A DNA stretch of 14,753 nt from DASYTH01 sp035762905 (GCF_035762905.1 NZ_DASUCC010000087.1:1-14753), one strand, 5' to 3'. Positions 7,107-14,465 are shown, counted from the stretch's first letter. The notes: generated by a model from the letters alone, not told the origin. Made by a program: numbers and translations.

Positions 7107-7514
7107 ATGCCCACCTATCGTCGATCCCGGACGTTGCGGGCCGGTGAGGAACGGGTTTTCGAGTATCTGGCCGACGTGCACAACCTGCCGCGCTACTTCG
7201 ACCGGATGACCTCGGCCGAACCGGCCGGTGGCGACACGGTCGAGGTGACCGCCGAGGTGCACGGCGAGACCGAGCGCGGCGAGGCGTGGTTCCGGGTCGA
7301 TCGCACCGCCCGGCGCATCCAATGGGGTTCCGAAGGCGACAACGACTACGCCGGCATGCTCGACCTGCGGGCCGACCAGGACCGGACCATCGTGGACATC
7401 GAACTGCGCACCGAGCACGCCGCCGCCGACGAGATCGACCAGTCGTTGGACACCACGCTCGACCATATCCAGCAACAGATCGAGGCCGGCCCATCGCAGG
7501 ACGAGTCTTCATGA
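7107..7514 (+). CDS. SRPBCC (START/Bet v1-like) domain protein
   Basis: The 135-residue soluble protein starts at ATG 7107 after AAAGGGG. It opens with the typical first strand and helix (YRRSRTLRAGEERVFEYLAD, then VHNLPRYFDRM), followed by alternating strands (VEVTAEVHGE, WFRVDRTARRIQWGSEG, YAGMLDLRAD, TIVDIELRTE) and the long C-terminal helix at about 107-127. This fold holds hydrophobic ligands in a cavity; the ligand here is unknown. The stop overlaps the ATG of the next gene (ATGA at 7511-7514), showing the two were translationally coupled, but that partner is now broken. Confidence 0.85.
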   Translation: MPTYRRSRTLRAGEERVFEYLADVHNLPRYFDRMTSAEPAGGDTVEVTAEVHGETERGEAWFRVDRTARRIQWGSEGDNDYAGMLDLRADQDRTIVDIELRTEHAAADEIDQSLDTTLDHIQQQIEAGPSQDESS

Positions 7515-8160
7515 CCTCGACCTGCTGACCCAGACCGTGCCGGTGCTTCCCGAACCACGGGGACCATTGTCCACGCGGTCATCGCCACACTGCGCGACGA
7601 TCCGCCACCGGCGGAACTGCCACTGGCCGACGCCGAGCTCGCCGACCCCTACGGTGCGGACCTCACCCTCGCGCTACACGTCTGTTACGAGTTGCACTAT
7701 CGGGGATTCCGCTCGGTGCGGCCGGACTGGGAGTGGCAGCCCGACCTGCTGCGGCTGCGGGCCGTCCTGGATCGCACGTTCCTGACCGCGGTTCGCCGCG
7801 ATGTGGACGGGGGGGACGACGTGGCCGCCGCGTTGGACCCGCTTCTGATCGAGCATGCCTGGGTGATCCCACGACTTTCCGGTCAGGCCAAGGCATCCCT
7901 GGTCGCCGTCGAGTTCGACGAGTTCGGCGGCGGGCACGCCGAACGGATGCACTCCCAGCTCTTCGCCGACCTGCTCGACGCCGCCGGGCTCAATCCCGGT
8001 TACCCTGCACTATCTGGACATGGTGCCGGCGCCGGCGATCGCGGTCGTCAACCTGATGTCGATGTTCGGCCTGCACCGGGCGTTGCGTGGCGCGCTGGTC
8101 GGGCATTTCACCGCCGTCGAGATCACCACCGCACCCAGCGCCCACCGGATGGGTGAGCTT
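7511..8160 (+). pseudogene. Broken haem-oxygenase-like iron-containing redox enzyme
   Basis: An ATG at 7511 overlaps the stop of the SRPBCC gene. Read directly it stops after five codons, but adding one C at about 7521 gives a start continuing into LLTQTVPVLPEPRGPLS. Restoring one G near 7576 joins this to VIATLRDDPPPAELPLADAE, ADPYGADLTLALHVCYELHY and WEWQPDLLRLRAVLDRTF. Then LLIE is joined directly to HAWVIPRLSGQAKASLVAVE; relatives have about 40 more residues there, including part of the His/Glu ligand set. A further shift near 8003 leads to LHYLDMVPAPAIAVVNLM and FGLHRALRGALVGHFTAVEI, fading by 8160. These blocks match the iron-containing redox enzyme family of haem-oxygenase fold. Three frameshifts, an internal deletion and a lost C-terminus make it a pseudogene. 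Confidence 0.8.
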
Positions 8161-8226
8161 GATCATCTCATTTGGGCGCGTAAGCTGACGGGCTGCCGTC
8201 GCCGAATGCGACTGGTTCATCGACGC

Positions 8227-9246
8227 CTACCCGGCGGTCGTGGTCCGAAGCCACTGGAGCATGGCGTGGTAGACGCGATCGTGACCGAGGAGATCAAAGT
8301 GGTGCAGCCCGCCCAGCCAGCGCACGTCCGCGTTGTGGGTGGGATCTGCGGCGCTGGCCGGACGGACCAGTAGGTCGCCGACGAGTCTGCCCCAGATACT
8401 GTCCTGAGACCGGGACAGCGTCGCGGCCACGAACATCTGCCGCACAGGTAGGGCCGGCCCGATGTCCGCGGACCGATCGGGCGGTTGGCCGTCGGCGCCT
8501 CGGGTTTCATGCAGATAGCCCTCCGCGAGATCCTGGATACCGTTGCTGCGAAACGCCAACAGCCGGCGAAGCGGTGCGGTCAGCGGCGACCGGCCGAGCA
8601 GAGCCGCCGTGCGAGCAACCGCGCGCTCCAACGGCGCGCCGGCGTGTGGCGTGCCGAGACACACCAGCCCAGCCACCCGGGACCGCCAGGGGTGGGCGAG
8701 GTCGTGAGCGTGGTGCAGCGCGCTACGCGCCACCAGACCGCCCATCGAGTGTCCAATGATGACGATCTCGGTGACCTCCACCGGCCAATTCTGGACGAGT
8801 TCACAGATCAGACCGGCCAGTTCGTGGCCGTTGTCGGTGACGTGGCGACCGGTGTGGTATCGGACATACACCGGACTGCATGCCAGGTCGTCGGCGAGGC
8901 GACCACCGAAGTCCCTACCCGCTGCGGTACGAAACCACGAGCGTTCGGTTTCCACCAACCCGTGAACAAAGATCACCAACCGTCCGGATGCCGCCGGAAA
9001 GGCTGCGGCGAGCGACGCTCGGTCGGTAGGAATCCGACGATGTCCGCTTCGCACCGACATCGCCGCGGGAAGGGCGTCACGGCGCACATCGGCGCGTTCG
9101 CCGAAGGCGCCATGGGCGAAACCGATCACTGACGTCGCCAGAACTTGGTGCCAACGCCACACGGAACGGGGAGAAGCGCTGACCGTTCGCGTCGCTGCGT
9201 TGAGATCGGACCCGTCGACGACGGGGGTGGCCTGACCAAGTGCCAT
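8227..9246 (-). CDS. Alpha/beta hydrolase, lipase/esterase-like
   Basis: The 339-residue protein has the alpha/beta-hydrolase core from about 88: LVIFVHGLVETERSWF holds the oxyanion-hole HG (95-96), and IVIIGHSMGGLVARSAL holds the nucleophile elbow with Ser167. CLGTPHAGAPLE follows, a segment common to PGAP1-like and triacylglycerol-lipase-like members. The catalytic His is likely H315 or H316 in GGLHHFDLLGH near the C-terminus; the acid is not clear. The N-terminal 85 residues contain no classic signal peptide, although WHQVLATSVIGFAHGAFGE is a helical segment. ATG 9246 is supported by GAGGAGAG eight bases upstream. It follows transaldolase by 49 bases on the same strand, so it is probably the last gene of that operon. 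Substrate (lipid or other ester) is not determined. Confidence 0.82.
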   Translation of the reverse strand: MALGQATPVVDGSDLNAATRTVSASPRSVWRWHQVLATSVIGFAHGAFGERADVRRDALPAAMSVRSGHRRIPTDRASLAAAFPAASGRLVIFVHGLVETERSWFRTAAGRDFGGRLADDLACSPVYVRYHTGRHVTDNGHELAGLICELVQNWPVEVTEIVIIGHSMGGLVARSALHHAHDLAHPWRSRVAGLVCLGTPHAGAPLERAVARTAALLGRSPLTAPLRRLLAFRSNGIQDLAEGYLHETRGADGQPPDRSADIGPALPVRQMFVAATLSRSQDSIWGRLVGDLLVRPASAADPTHNADVRWLGGLHHFDLLGHDRVYHAMLQWLRTTTAG

Positions 9247-9295
9247 TGTCGAGCTCTCCTCGTGAGTGACTTCAGCCCATCTCGGCGGCCTCGAC

Positions 9296-10408
9296 CTAGT
9301 GGATGTTGGCGAGCTGGGCGCGGACGGAGCTTTGCAGCTCACGCCACGATTTCTCGAATTTCTTGACGCCGTCGTTTTCCAGGGTGAGAAACACGTCAGT
9401 CAGGTCGACTCCGGCCGCCTCGAGATCGTTGAACACCTGCTGGGCCTGTTCGGCGTAGCCGGTGACCCGGTCGCCGTTGCTGGTGCCGTGGTCGGCGAAG
9501 GCTCGCAGGGTCTTTTCCGGCATGGTGTTGACCGTGTGGGGTACGACGAGTTCGGAGACATAGAGGGTGTCCGGGTACTCAGGATTCTTGACACCGGTTG
9601 AGGCCCACAGTGGTCGTTGGGGCAGTGCGCCCCCGGTCTTGAGCGCCTTCCACCGGTCGCTGGAGAAGACCTTGTCGTAGGCGGCGTAGGCGAGGCGGCA
9701 GTTGGCGATGCCGGCCTTGCCACGCAGGGTCTTCGCCGTGTCGCTGGCGGTGGCCTCGAGCCGCTTGTCGATCTCGGTGTCCACGCGGGAGACGAAGAAC
9801 GATGCCACCGACGCGATTCGGCTGATGTCGTGGCCGTTGGTGGCGGCCTGCTCGATGCCGTCGAGAAATGCGGCCATGACCAGTTCGTAGCGCTCGACGG
9901 AGAAGATCAGGGTGACGTTGACGCTGATGCCCTCGGCGAGGGTGGCGACGATCGCGGGTAGGCCTTGCTCGGTGGCCGGGATCTTGATCAGCAGGTTGGG
10001 TCGGTCGACGGCTTTCCACAGGTCGCATGCCTCGGCGACGGTGGCGTCGGTGTCCCGGGCCAGGGTCGGGTCGACCTCGAGGGAGACCCGCCCGTCCAGG
10101 CCGTTGGTGGCCTTGTGGGTGTCGCTGAACAGGTCGCAGGCGTGCTGGACGTCGGCGACGGTGATCTCGCGGATCGCCGTGGTGATGTCGGCGCCGCGGC
10201 GGGCGAGTTCGCGGACCTGCTGGTCGTAGGCCTCGCCATGGGACAGCGCGCTGGCGAAGATCGACGGGTTGGTGGTGACGCCGACGACGTTGTAGTTCTC
10301 GATGAGTTCGGTCAGGTTGCCCGACCGTAGCCGCTCTCGGGACAGGTCGTCGAGCCAGATCGACACTCCCGCTGCGGACAGGGCGGCGAGCCGGTCATGG
10401 GTGCTCAC
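9296..10408 (-). CDS. tal: Transaldolase
   Basis: This 370-residue enzyme transfers a dihydroxyacetone unit between sugar phosphates (sedoheptulose-7-P plus glyceraldehyde-3-P to erythrose-4-P plus fructose-6-P) in the non-oxidative pentose phosphate pathway. Visible motifs are IWLDDLSRERL with catalytic Asp20, GVTTNPSIFASAL (43-55), LLIKIPATEQGLPAI with the Schiff-base Lys142, VNVTLIFSVERY (164-174), VASFFVSRVDTEID (201-214) and LWASTGVKNPEYPDTLYV (267-284). The length fits the actinobacterial Tal class. The GTG start at 10408 has AGAGGAGAA upstream and overlaps the stop of the LapA-like gene (GTGA), indicating translational coupling. Unusually for an actinomycete, no transketolase, zwf or opcA is adjacent, so this may be a second, stress-related copy. 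Confidence 0.95.
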   Translation of the reverse strand: MSTHDRLAALSAAGVSIWLDDLSRERLRSGNLTELIENYNVVGVTTNPSIFASALSHGEAYDQQVRELARRGADITTAIREITVADVQHACDLFSDTHKATNGLDGRVSLEVDPTLARDTDATVAEACDLWKAVDRPNLLIKIPATEQGLPAIVATLAEGISVNVTLIFSVERYELVMAAFLDGIEQAATNGHDISRIASVASFFVSRVDTEIDKRLEATASDTAKTLRGKAGIANCRLAYAAYDKVFSSDRWKALKTGGALPQRPLWASTGVKNPEYPDTLYVSELVVPHTVNTMPEKTLRAFADHGTSNGDRVTGYAEQAQQVFNDLEAAGVDLTDVFLTLENDGVKKFEKSWRELQSSVRAQLANIH

Positions 10409-10767
10409 GGTCGGTTCTCCTCTGGGAATGTGTGCGGCGCCGGCTGGCTGGCGTCGGGTTGTCGCGGATCGCCGCGGCGGCGGGCGAGGCGGCGTAGTTG
10501 GGTGATCCGGGCGGTGCCCAGGGTCAGGGTGATCAGCACCGAGCCCACCGCGGCGATCAGCAGCGCGACGGCCAGCGAGGTCCTGGCGGTCATCCACAGG
10601 AACGAGATCTCGGTGGTGCGGGTGTTCTGCGCCAGGAACACGATCAGCGCGACGGCGATGACCGCGGCCGCGGTCAACCCCACCCATGCGGCTCCGGTGC
10701 GGGTGCGCGGCACCCGCCGTGAGCGCTTCGGGGCCGCGGCCGGTGCGAACCCGCCGTCGGTCGCCAT
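10405..10767 (-). CDS. LapA-like (DUF1049) two-helix membrane protein
   Basis: The 120-residue product has a basic N-terminus, a first membrane helix at about 25-47 ending in FLAQNTRTTEISFLW, which is the DUF1049/LapA signature, a second helix at about 64-88, and a basic RRLARRR cytoplasmic tail rich in Pro. LapA (YciS-like) proteins act in membrane and envelope assembly in Gram-negatives; in actinomycetes the role is unknown. The stop overlaps the transaldolase start. ATG 10767 is the first start in this frame and has no obvious RBS. A GTG at 10882 overlaps the desaturase stop, in a different frame; an Ala/Pro/Gln-rich frame fits between, so the true start may lie there with a frameshift. 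Confidence 0.78.
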   Translation of the reverse strand: MATDGGFAPAAAPKRSRRVPRTRTGAAWVGLTAAAVIAVALIVFLAQNTRTTEISFLWMTARTSLAVALLIAAVGSVLITLTLGTARITQLRRLARRRGDPRQPDASQPAPHTFPEENRP

Positions 10768-10878
10768 TGCGGCGGGTTGCGGATCCCGTGGCTGCGCGGT
10801 GGGTGTCCGCGGGGGTTCGGCCGGTCGTTGTGTCGCCGGCTGCGCGGCGGGTGTGCGGTGACGTTGGGAGATGACGGG

Positions 10879-11835
10879 TCACTTCCTTGTTGACTTGAGT
10901 TTGCGGGCGAGGCGTTCGGGCCGGGGCCAGCGGACCTGGCTGGCCCAGCCGAGCTTTTCGAAGGCCCAGATGATGCGGGCGGAGACATCGATCTGTCCCT
11001 TTTGGACGCCATGTCGAGCGCAGGTGGGGTCGGCGTGGTGGGAGTTGTGCCAGGACTCACCCATCGAGGCAATGGCCAGCGGCCAGAAGTTCGCCGCCTT
11101 GTCCCGGGACTCGAAGGGCCGCTCGCCGATCAGGTGGCAAATCGAGTTCACCGACCACGTCACATGATGCAACACCGCGACCCTGACCAAGCTCGCCCAG
11201 AAGAACGCGGTCACCGCACCCCACCAGGACCAGGTGAGCACACCGCCGAGCACAGCCGGAGCAAGCAGGGTCAAGACTGTCAGCACCGGGAACAGCCGGT
11301 CGATGCGTTGGATGTCGTGGTCGGCCACCAAGTCCGGGGCGAACCGCTGGGTGTTGGTGCGCTCCCGGTTGAACATCCAACCCATGTGGGCGTGCCAAAA
11401 CCCCTTGGCCAGGGCGGCGGCCGAGGTGCCGAACAGCCACGGCGAGTGCGGGTCACCTTCGCGGTCGGCGTAGGCGTGATGGCGGCGGTGATCAGCAACC
11501 CAGTTGATGACCGGGCCCTGCATTGCCATGCTCCCGACCACGGCAAGCGCGATCCGCAAGCCGCGCCGGGCCTTGAACGCGCCGTGCGTGAAGTACCGGT
11601 GAAAACCGATGGTGACACCCAAGCAGGTCAGCGCGTAGAAGAACACGGCCAGGCCGATGTCGACCCAGCCCAACCCCCACCCCCAGGCGACCGGCACCGC
11701 CGCCGCCAGGGCGAGCAGCGGCACGATCGCGAACACCTTCACCAGCACCATCTGGGTCGGCGTCTTCTCACCCGCCAGCATCGGCTGCGGCCCGGTGCGG
11801 ACCTCCGACGTGGAACGGTCAAGCGTAGTAGTCAC
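10879..11835 (-). CDS. Acyl-CoA (stearoyl-type) fatty acid desaturase
   Basis: The 318-residue membrane enzyme has all three histidine boxes of the delta-9 acyl-CoA/acyl-lipid desaturase family: HRYFTH (79-84), HRRHH (116-120) and HNSHH (263-267), which hold a di-iron centre that uses O2 and electrons to put a cis double bond into fatty acyl chains. Hydrophobic spans lie at about 33-54, 57-76, 96-110, 183-200 and 204-222. I chose GTG 11835, preceded by GGGAGGT, over an ATG 39 bases further up because the RBS fits it. It is first in the minus-strand run leading to the LapA-like, transaldolase and lipase genes. Electron donors are not encoded nearby. Likely role: adjusting membrane fluidity. 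Confidence 0.92.
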   Translation of the reverse strand: MTTTLDRSTSEVRTGPQPMLAGEKTPTQMVLVKVFAIVPLLALAAAVPVAWGWGLGWVDIGLAVFFYALTCLGVTIGFHRYFTHGAFKARRGLRIALAVVGSMAMQGPVINWVADHRRHHAYADREGDPHSPWLFGTSAAALAKGFWHAHMGWMFNRERTNTQRFAPDLVADHDIQRIDRLFPVLTVLTLLAPAVLGGVLTWSWWGAVTAFFWASLVRVAVLHHVTWSVNSICHLIGERPFESRDKAANFWPLAIASMGESWHNSHHADPTCARHGVQKGQIDVSARIIWAFEKLGWASQVRWPRPERLARKLKSTRK

Positions 11836-11947
11836 GTGATACCTCCCGGCAACGACTGCGATGTGCGTCGTCACCGGGGACCGGGGTGACTAGGTAGGGG
11901 AACAAACCGGACCGGCCCGCGAGCACGTGGGCGGTGGCGGATGAGTT

Positions 11948-11982
11948 GTGGGCCAGGCGGGAGAGTTCACCGCCCGGCCCAC
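11948..11982 (-). terminator. Hairpin downstream of the CsbD gene
   Basis: GTGGGCCAGGCGG (11948-11960) and CCGCCCGGCCCAC (11970-11982) pair over 13 positions with one A-C mismatch and a nine-base loop. It begins 11 bases after the CsbD stop and precedes the desaturase gene on the same strand, so it probably separates the two transcripts. No U-run follows. Confidence 0.65.
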
Positions 11983-11992
11983 ACTGCGCCAG

Positions 11993-12166
11993 TTAGTTCT
12001 TGAAAGCGTCCTTGACCTTTTCGACGCCCTGCTTCAGGTTGCCCTTGGCCTGGTCGCCCTTGCCTTCGGTTTCGAGGTCCTTGTCGTCGGTGACCTTTCC
12101 GGCGGCCTCCTTGGCCTTGCCCTTCAGTTCGTCGGCCTTGGCGTCGAACTTGTCATCGGTGCTCAT
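11993..12166 (-). CDS. CsbD family stress protein
   Basis: The 57-residue hydrophilic protein starts MSTDDKFDAKADELKGKAKE, followed by AAGKVTDDKDLETEGKGDQA and an amphipathic tail (KGNLKQGVEKVKDAFKN), the complete CsbD pattern of charged short helices. CsbD-like proteins are induced by general stress (sigma-B in Bacillus) and act in the cytoplasm by an unknown mechanism. ATG 12166 has AGAAAGGATC upstream. The start lies inside the last codons of a broken SRPBCC gene, so CsbD was once the downstream partner of that gene and may rely on a promoter within it. Confidence 0.93.
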   Translation of the reverse strand: MSTDDKFDAKADELKGKAKEAAGKVTDDKDLETEGKGDQAKGNLKQGVEKVKDAFKN

Positions 12167-12363
12167 GGTGATCCTTTCTGGTTGGGCCCTTGAGGACGCC
12201 GAGCCGGGCTGCGACGTTCTCGACGAAACCCTCGGGGGTCGATGTCCAGCTGTGCGATGACCCGAGTAGTGGCCGTCACTGAGCCGATGGAATGTGACCA
12301 CACCGGCGTGCTCCGGACCATCGTCGGAGCGCCAGGCGATCCGCGCATCCGGATGCTGCTCGG
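12153..12363 (-). pseudogene. SRPBCC (polyketide cyclase-like) gene remnant
   Basis: On the minus strand three frames in turn carry one continuous domain: EQHPDARIAWRSDDG and HAGVVTFHRLSDG (12345 to about 12269), then TTRVIAQLDIDP, then EGFVENVAARLGVLKG, ending at a stop at 12153 inside the CsbD gene. This matches the C-terminal half of stress-linked SRPBCC proteins of actinomycetes. The shifts lie at GGCCACTACT and in a run of five C, each one base. Upstream of about 12363 the N-terminal half is not visible in any frame, so it is a true remnant even if the shifts were errors. The original stop overlapped csbD, implying a former two-gene operon. Confidence 0.72.
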
Positions 12364-12541
12364 TGATCGATCGACGCGGTGATAATGCTCAAGACCTGGA
12401 CTCCCTAGCCATTCAGACGCATGCTGAGCAAGACATTTCGATGGGGAAATGCACCGGCACGCGGCTTGACCGGCAAAGCGGAAACGGGGACCAGACGGGC
12501 CTCCGCCATCGCTGTTGGGGGATACCGCCCGCCCTGGTGAG
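12364..12541. other. Short unrecognised stretch
   Basis: I see no supported gene, repeat or hairpin. The lost N-terminal half of the SRPBCC remnant would be expected here on the minus strand but cannot be read in any frame. A plus-strand open frame covering 12294-12545 has no family features. Confidence 0.3.
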
Positions 12542-12715
12542 CTAAACGTCGCTGTGGTCGGGGTCTCCTAGGCGACCAGAACGGATTTCTCGTACGGTCA
12601 CCGGCCGGCCGAACTCGGGAGCTCCGAGTAGGCGTCGGGACTTGAGCCCGTCGATGTACGCCCCTACCTACGCGAGGACGTCATCAGCGTCCCCGATCAC
12701 GGCTCTGTGCGCCCT
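12542..12715 (-). pseudogene. Possible unknown-gene remnant with an in-frame amber codon
   Basis: One minus-strand frame gives RAHRAVIGDADDVLA, then TAG, then VGAYIDGLKSRRLLGAPEFG and RPVTVREIRSGRL, ending at a TAG at 12542-12544. The residue mix and GC-rich third positions look protein-like on both sides of the amber codon, unlike the flanking sequence. I do not recognise the family, and no start codon with RBS is visible upstream. Confidence 0.35.
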
Positions 12716-12813
12716 AGACCGTGTGGATGTCAGCGACCGGCCGGACGGTGTGTGTCGAGCACCGGATGTTCACGACTCCGACGCCCGTGCGTCCCATCAC
12801 GGGAATTCGGCCC

Positions 12814-12957
12814 CTAGTCAGGAGGCTCTACGGGTTCCGGGATGGGGTCTCCGATTCGTTCGCGGTACTCATCGATCTGCTCGGGACTGGGATCCACCCC
12901 GGCCTCCTCGGCGAACTCTTCGGCCTTTTCGGGGTCGGGATTGTAGTGGTTCGGCAT
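12814..12957 (-). CDS. Small acidic hypothetical protein
   Basis: The 47-residue product (MPNHYNPDPEKAEEFAEEAG, then VDPSPEQIDEYRERIGDPIP and a Pro/Glu tail) is strongly acidic and likely a short helical hairpin. I recall similar tiny proteins as unannotated genes in actinomycetes, but no function. ATG 12957 begins the ordered-looking part; its RBS is poor. An in-frame GTG at 13014 would add 19 residues of low-complexity character. No neighbour on the same strand is close enough to form an operon. Confidence 0.55.
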   Translation of the reverse strand: MPNHYNPDPEKAEEFAEEAGVDPSPEQIDEYRERIGDPIPEPVEPPD

Positions 12958-13401
12958 GGACGCCGAATACCCACTGGACGGCCGGTTAGTCAATGAGTCA
13001 GGGGTGGCACCCACCCCGAGCGGTCACGGTAGGTAGCAGGCGGGCTCGGTCGTCCGTCTCGACCGCGCTGCGACGTTCGAGGTGTCCGACCGAGAGCTGC
13101 GGCTCAGTCCACGCTGGACCGTTGTGTTCGACGTCTCCGGTCTCGCCAATGCGTCGGAACCCAGGTCTTGGTCGGCAACCGCAGAGTGGCTGACGACCCC
13201 GCACTGATTCAATCTGGATTGCCGCCGGCACTCTGCGGTCGAGCAGGTCGACCTCGTGCACGACCCGCACCGGATCCGGACCGACCGCGATCAGTCCACT
13301 GCGCCCTGCGGGCCGGCCAGCGAGTACTCGGCGGAGCCGGGCCGACCTGCCCGCACCGTGCGTCGGGTGTAGCCGCACCGCACCCAGGGCATGCTGTGAT
13401 C
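12958..13401. other. 444-base region, mostly unrecognised, possible decayed coding
   Basis: A plus-strand frame from 13037 to TGA 13205-13207 reads GSVVRLDRAATFEVSDREL and RLSPRWTVVFDVSGLAN, which looks protein-like but has no start and no family I know. A seven-base-pair hairpin GGGGTGG-CAC-CCACCCC is at 13001-13017. The remainder, up to the hydrolase start, shows no supported gene; the hydrolase promoter should be in the last 200 bases, but I cannot place it. Confidence 0.3.
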
Positions 13402-14298
13402 ATGTTCGAGGGCTTCGGCGCGGAGATGGTGGACGGCGACGGGTTGCCGGTGTTCGTTCGGTATGCGGGCACCGGGCCGGCGGTGTTGTTGTTGCACGGG
13501 CATCCGCGGACCTCCGCGACCTGGCATCGGGTGGCTCCCCGGCTGGCAGGTCAGGGGTTCGCCGTGGTGTGCGCGGACTTGCCCGGTTACGGCCGGTCCG
13601 GTAAGCCGGTGCCCACCGAGGATCACGAACCGCATTCCAAGCGTGCCGGCGCGCGCCGGCTGCTGGCCGCGATGCGCGCGCTCGGGCATGATCGGTTCGC
13701 CGTGGTCGGGCATGACCGGGGCAGCTACTTCGCCTTGCGGTTGGCGCTGGACTATCCCGAGCAGGTGGTGCGAGCCGTGTTGGTGGACTGCCTGCCGGTC
13801 AGCGAGCACCTTGATCGCATCACGCCACGGTTCGCCACCGACTGGTGGCACTGGTTCTTCTTCGCCCAACCGGGGACACCGGAGCGCGTGATCAACGCTG
13901 ATCCCAACGCGTGGTACCGCGGCGACCCGGAGCTCATGGGACAGGAGAACTACGCGGAGTGGCGGGCGGCGATGCGCCGGCCCGAGGTGGTGCGCGGCAT
14001 GCTCGAGGACTACCGCGCCGGGCTGACCGTCGACGACCGCGACGAGCGCGCCGATCGCGCCGCCGGTCGTCGACTGGGCCAGCCGGTGCTCGTCTTGTGG
14101 TCCCTGCGCGATGACCTCGAACAGCTCTACGGTGACCCATTGCTGATCTGGCGGGACTGGGCCACCGACGTGATCGGCCACGGCATCGACTCCGGCCACC
14201 ACGTCGCCGAACTCGCCCCGGCCGAACTCACCGCCGCCATCGCCGACTTCCTCCAACCCCTGCACGCCACCGAGACTGCCGATCGCCTCCGCAGCTAG
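13402..14298 (+). CDS. Alpha/beta hydrolase, fluoroacetate dehalogenase/epoxide hydrolase-like
   Basis: The 298-residue soluble enzyme has LLLHGHPRTSATWHRVAP (oxyanion HGHP, 32-35), DLPGYGRSGKP (59-69), the nucleophile elbow VVGHDRGS with Asp105, and a C-terminal His at 266 or 267 in DSGHHVAEL. An Asp nucleophile is typical of dehalogenases and epoxide hydrolases. The cap segment DWWHWFFFAQPGTPERVI matches fluoroacetate dehalogenases, with H150-W151 at the halide-binding pair and Y204 as the probable third halide contact. However, the second substrate-carboxylate Arg (DRGxR in characterised enzymes) is Tyr109 here, so the true substrate may not be fluoroacetate. ATG 13402 has a weak RBS; GTG 13396 is an alternative. 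The gene is convergent with the transporter fragment on its right. Confidence 0.83.
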   Translation: MFEGFGAEMVDGDGLPVFVRYAGTGPAVLLLHGHPRTSATWHRVAPRLAGQGFAVVCADLPGYGRSGKPVPTEDHEPHSKRAGARRLLAAMRALGHDRFAVVGHDRGSYFALRLALDYPEQVVRAVLVDCLPVSEHLDRITPRFATDWWHWFFFAQPGTPERVINADPNAWYRGDPELMGQENYAEWRAAMRRPEVVRGMLEDYRAGLTVDDRDERADRAAGRRLGQPVLVLWSLRDDLEQLYGDPLLIWRDWATDVIGHGIDSGHHVAELAPAELTAAIADFLQPLHATETADRLRS

Positions 14299-14465
14299 CG
14301 CTCTGGCCATGAGAGTGTCGAGATACCTGACAAGATCAGCCAGGCCTGTGTGCGAACCAACGGCCGGACGAAGCGGTGGACGCGATCTCGTGTCTCGGAT
14401 ACGCACCAGCCCAGCATCGTCAAACGCACCACTCCACATGCCAGGCCAGAGGTCATCGAGCCTGG

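Noticed and set aside
13001..13017. GGGGTGG-CAC-CCACCCC hairpin considered as a terminator
   Set aside because: The loop is only three bases and no gene with a stop nearby reads into it, so a function is not supported.
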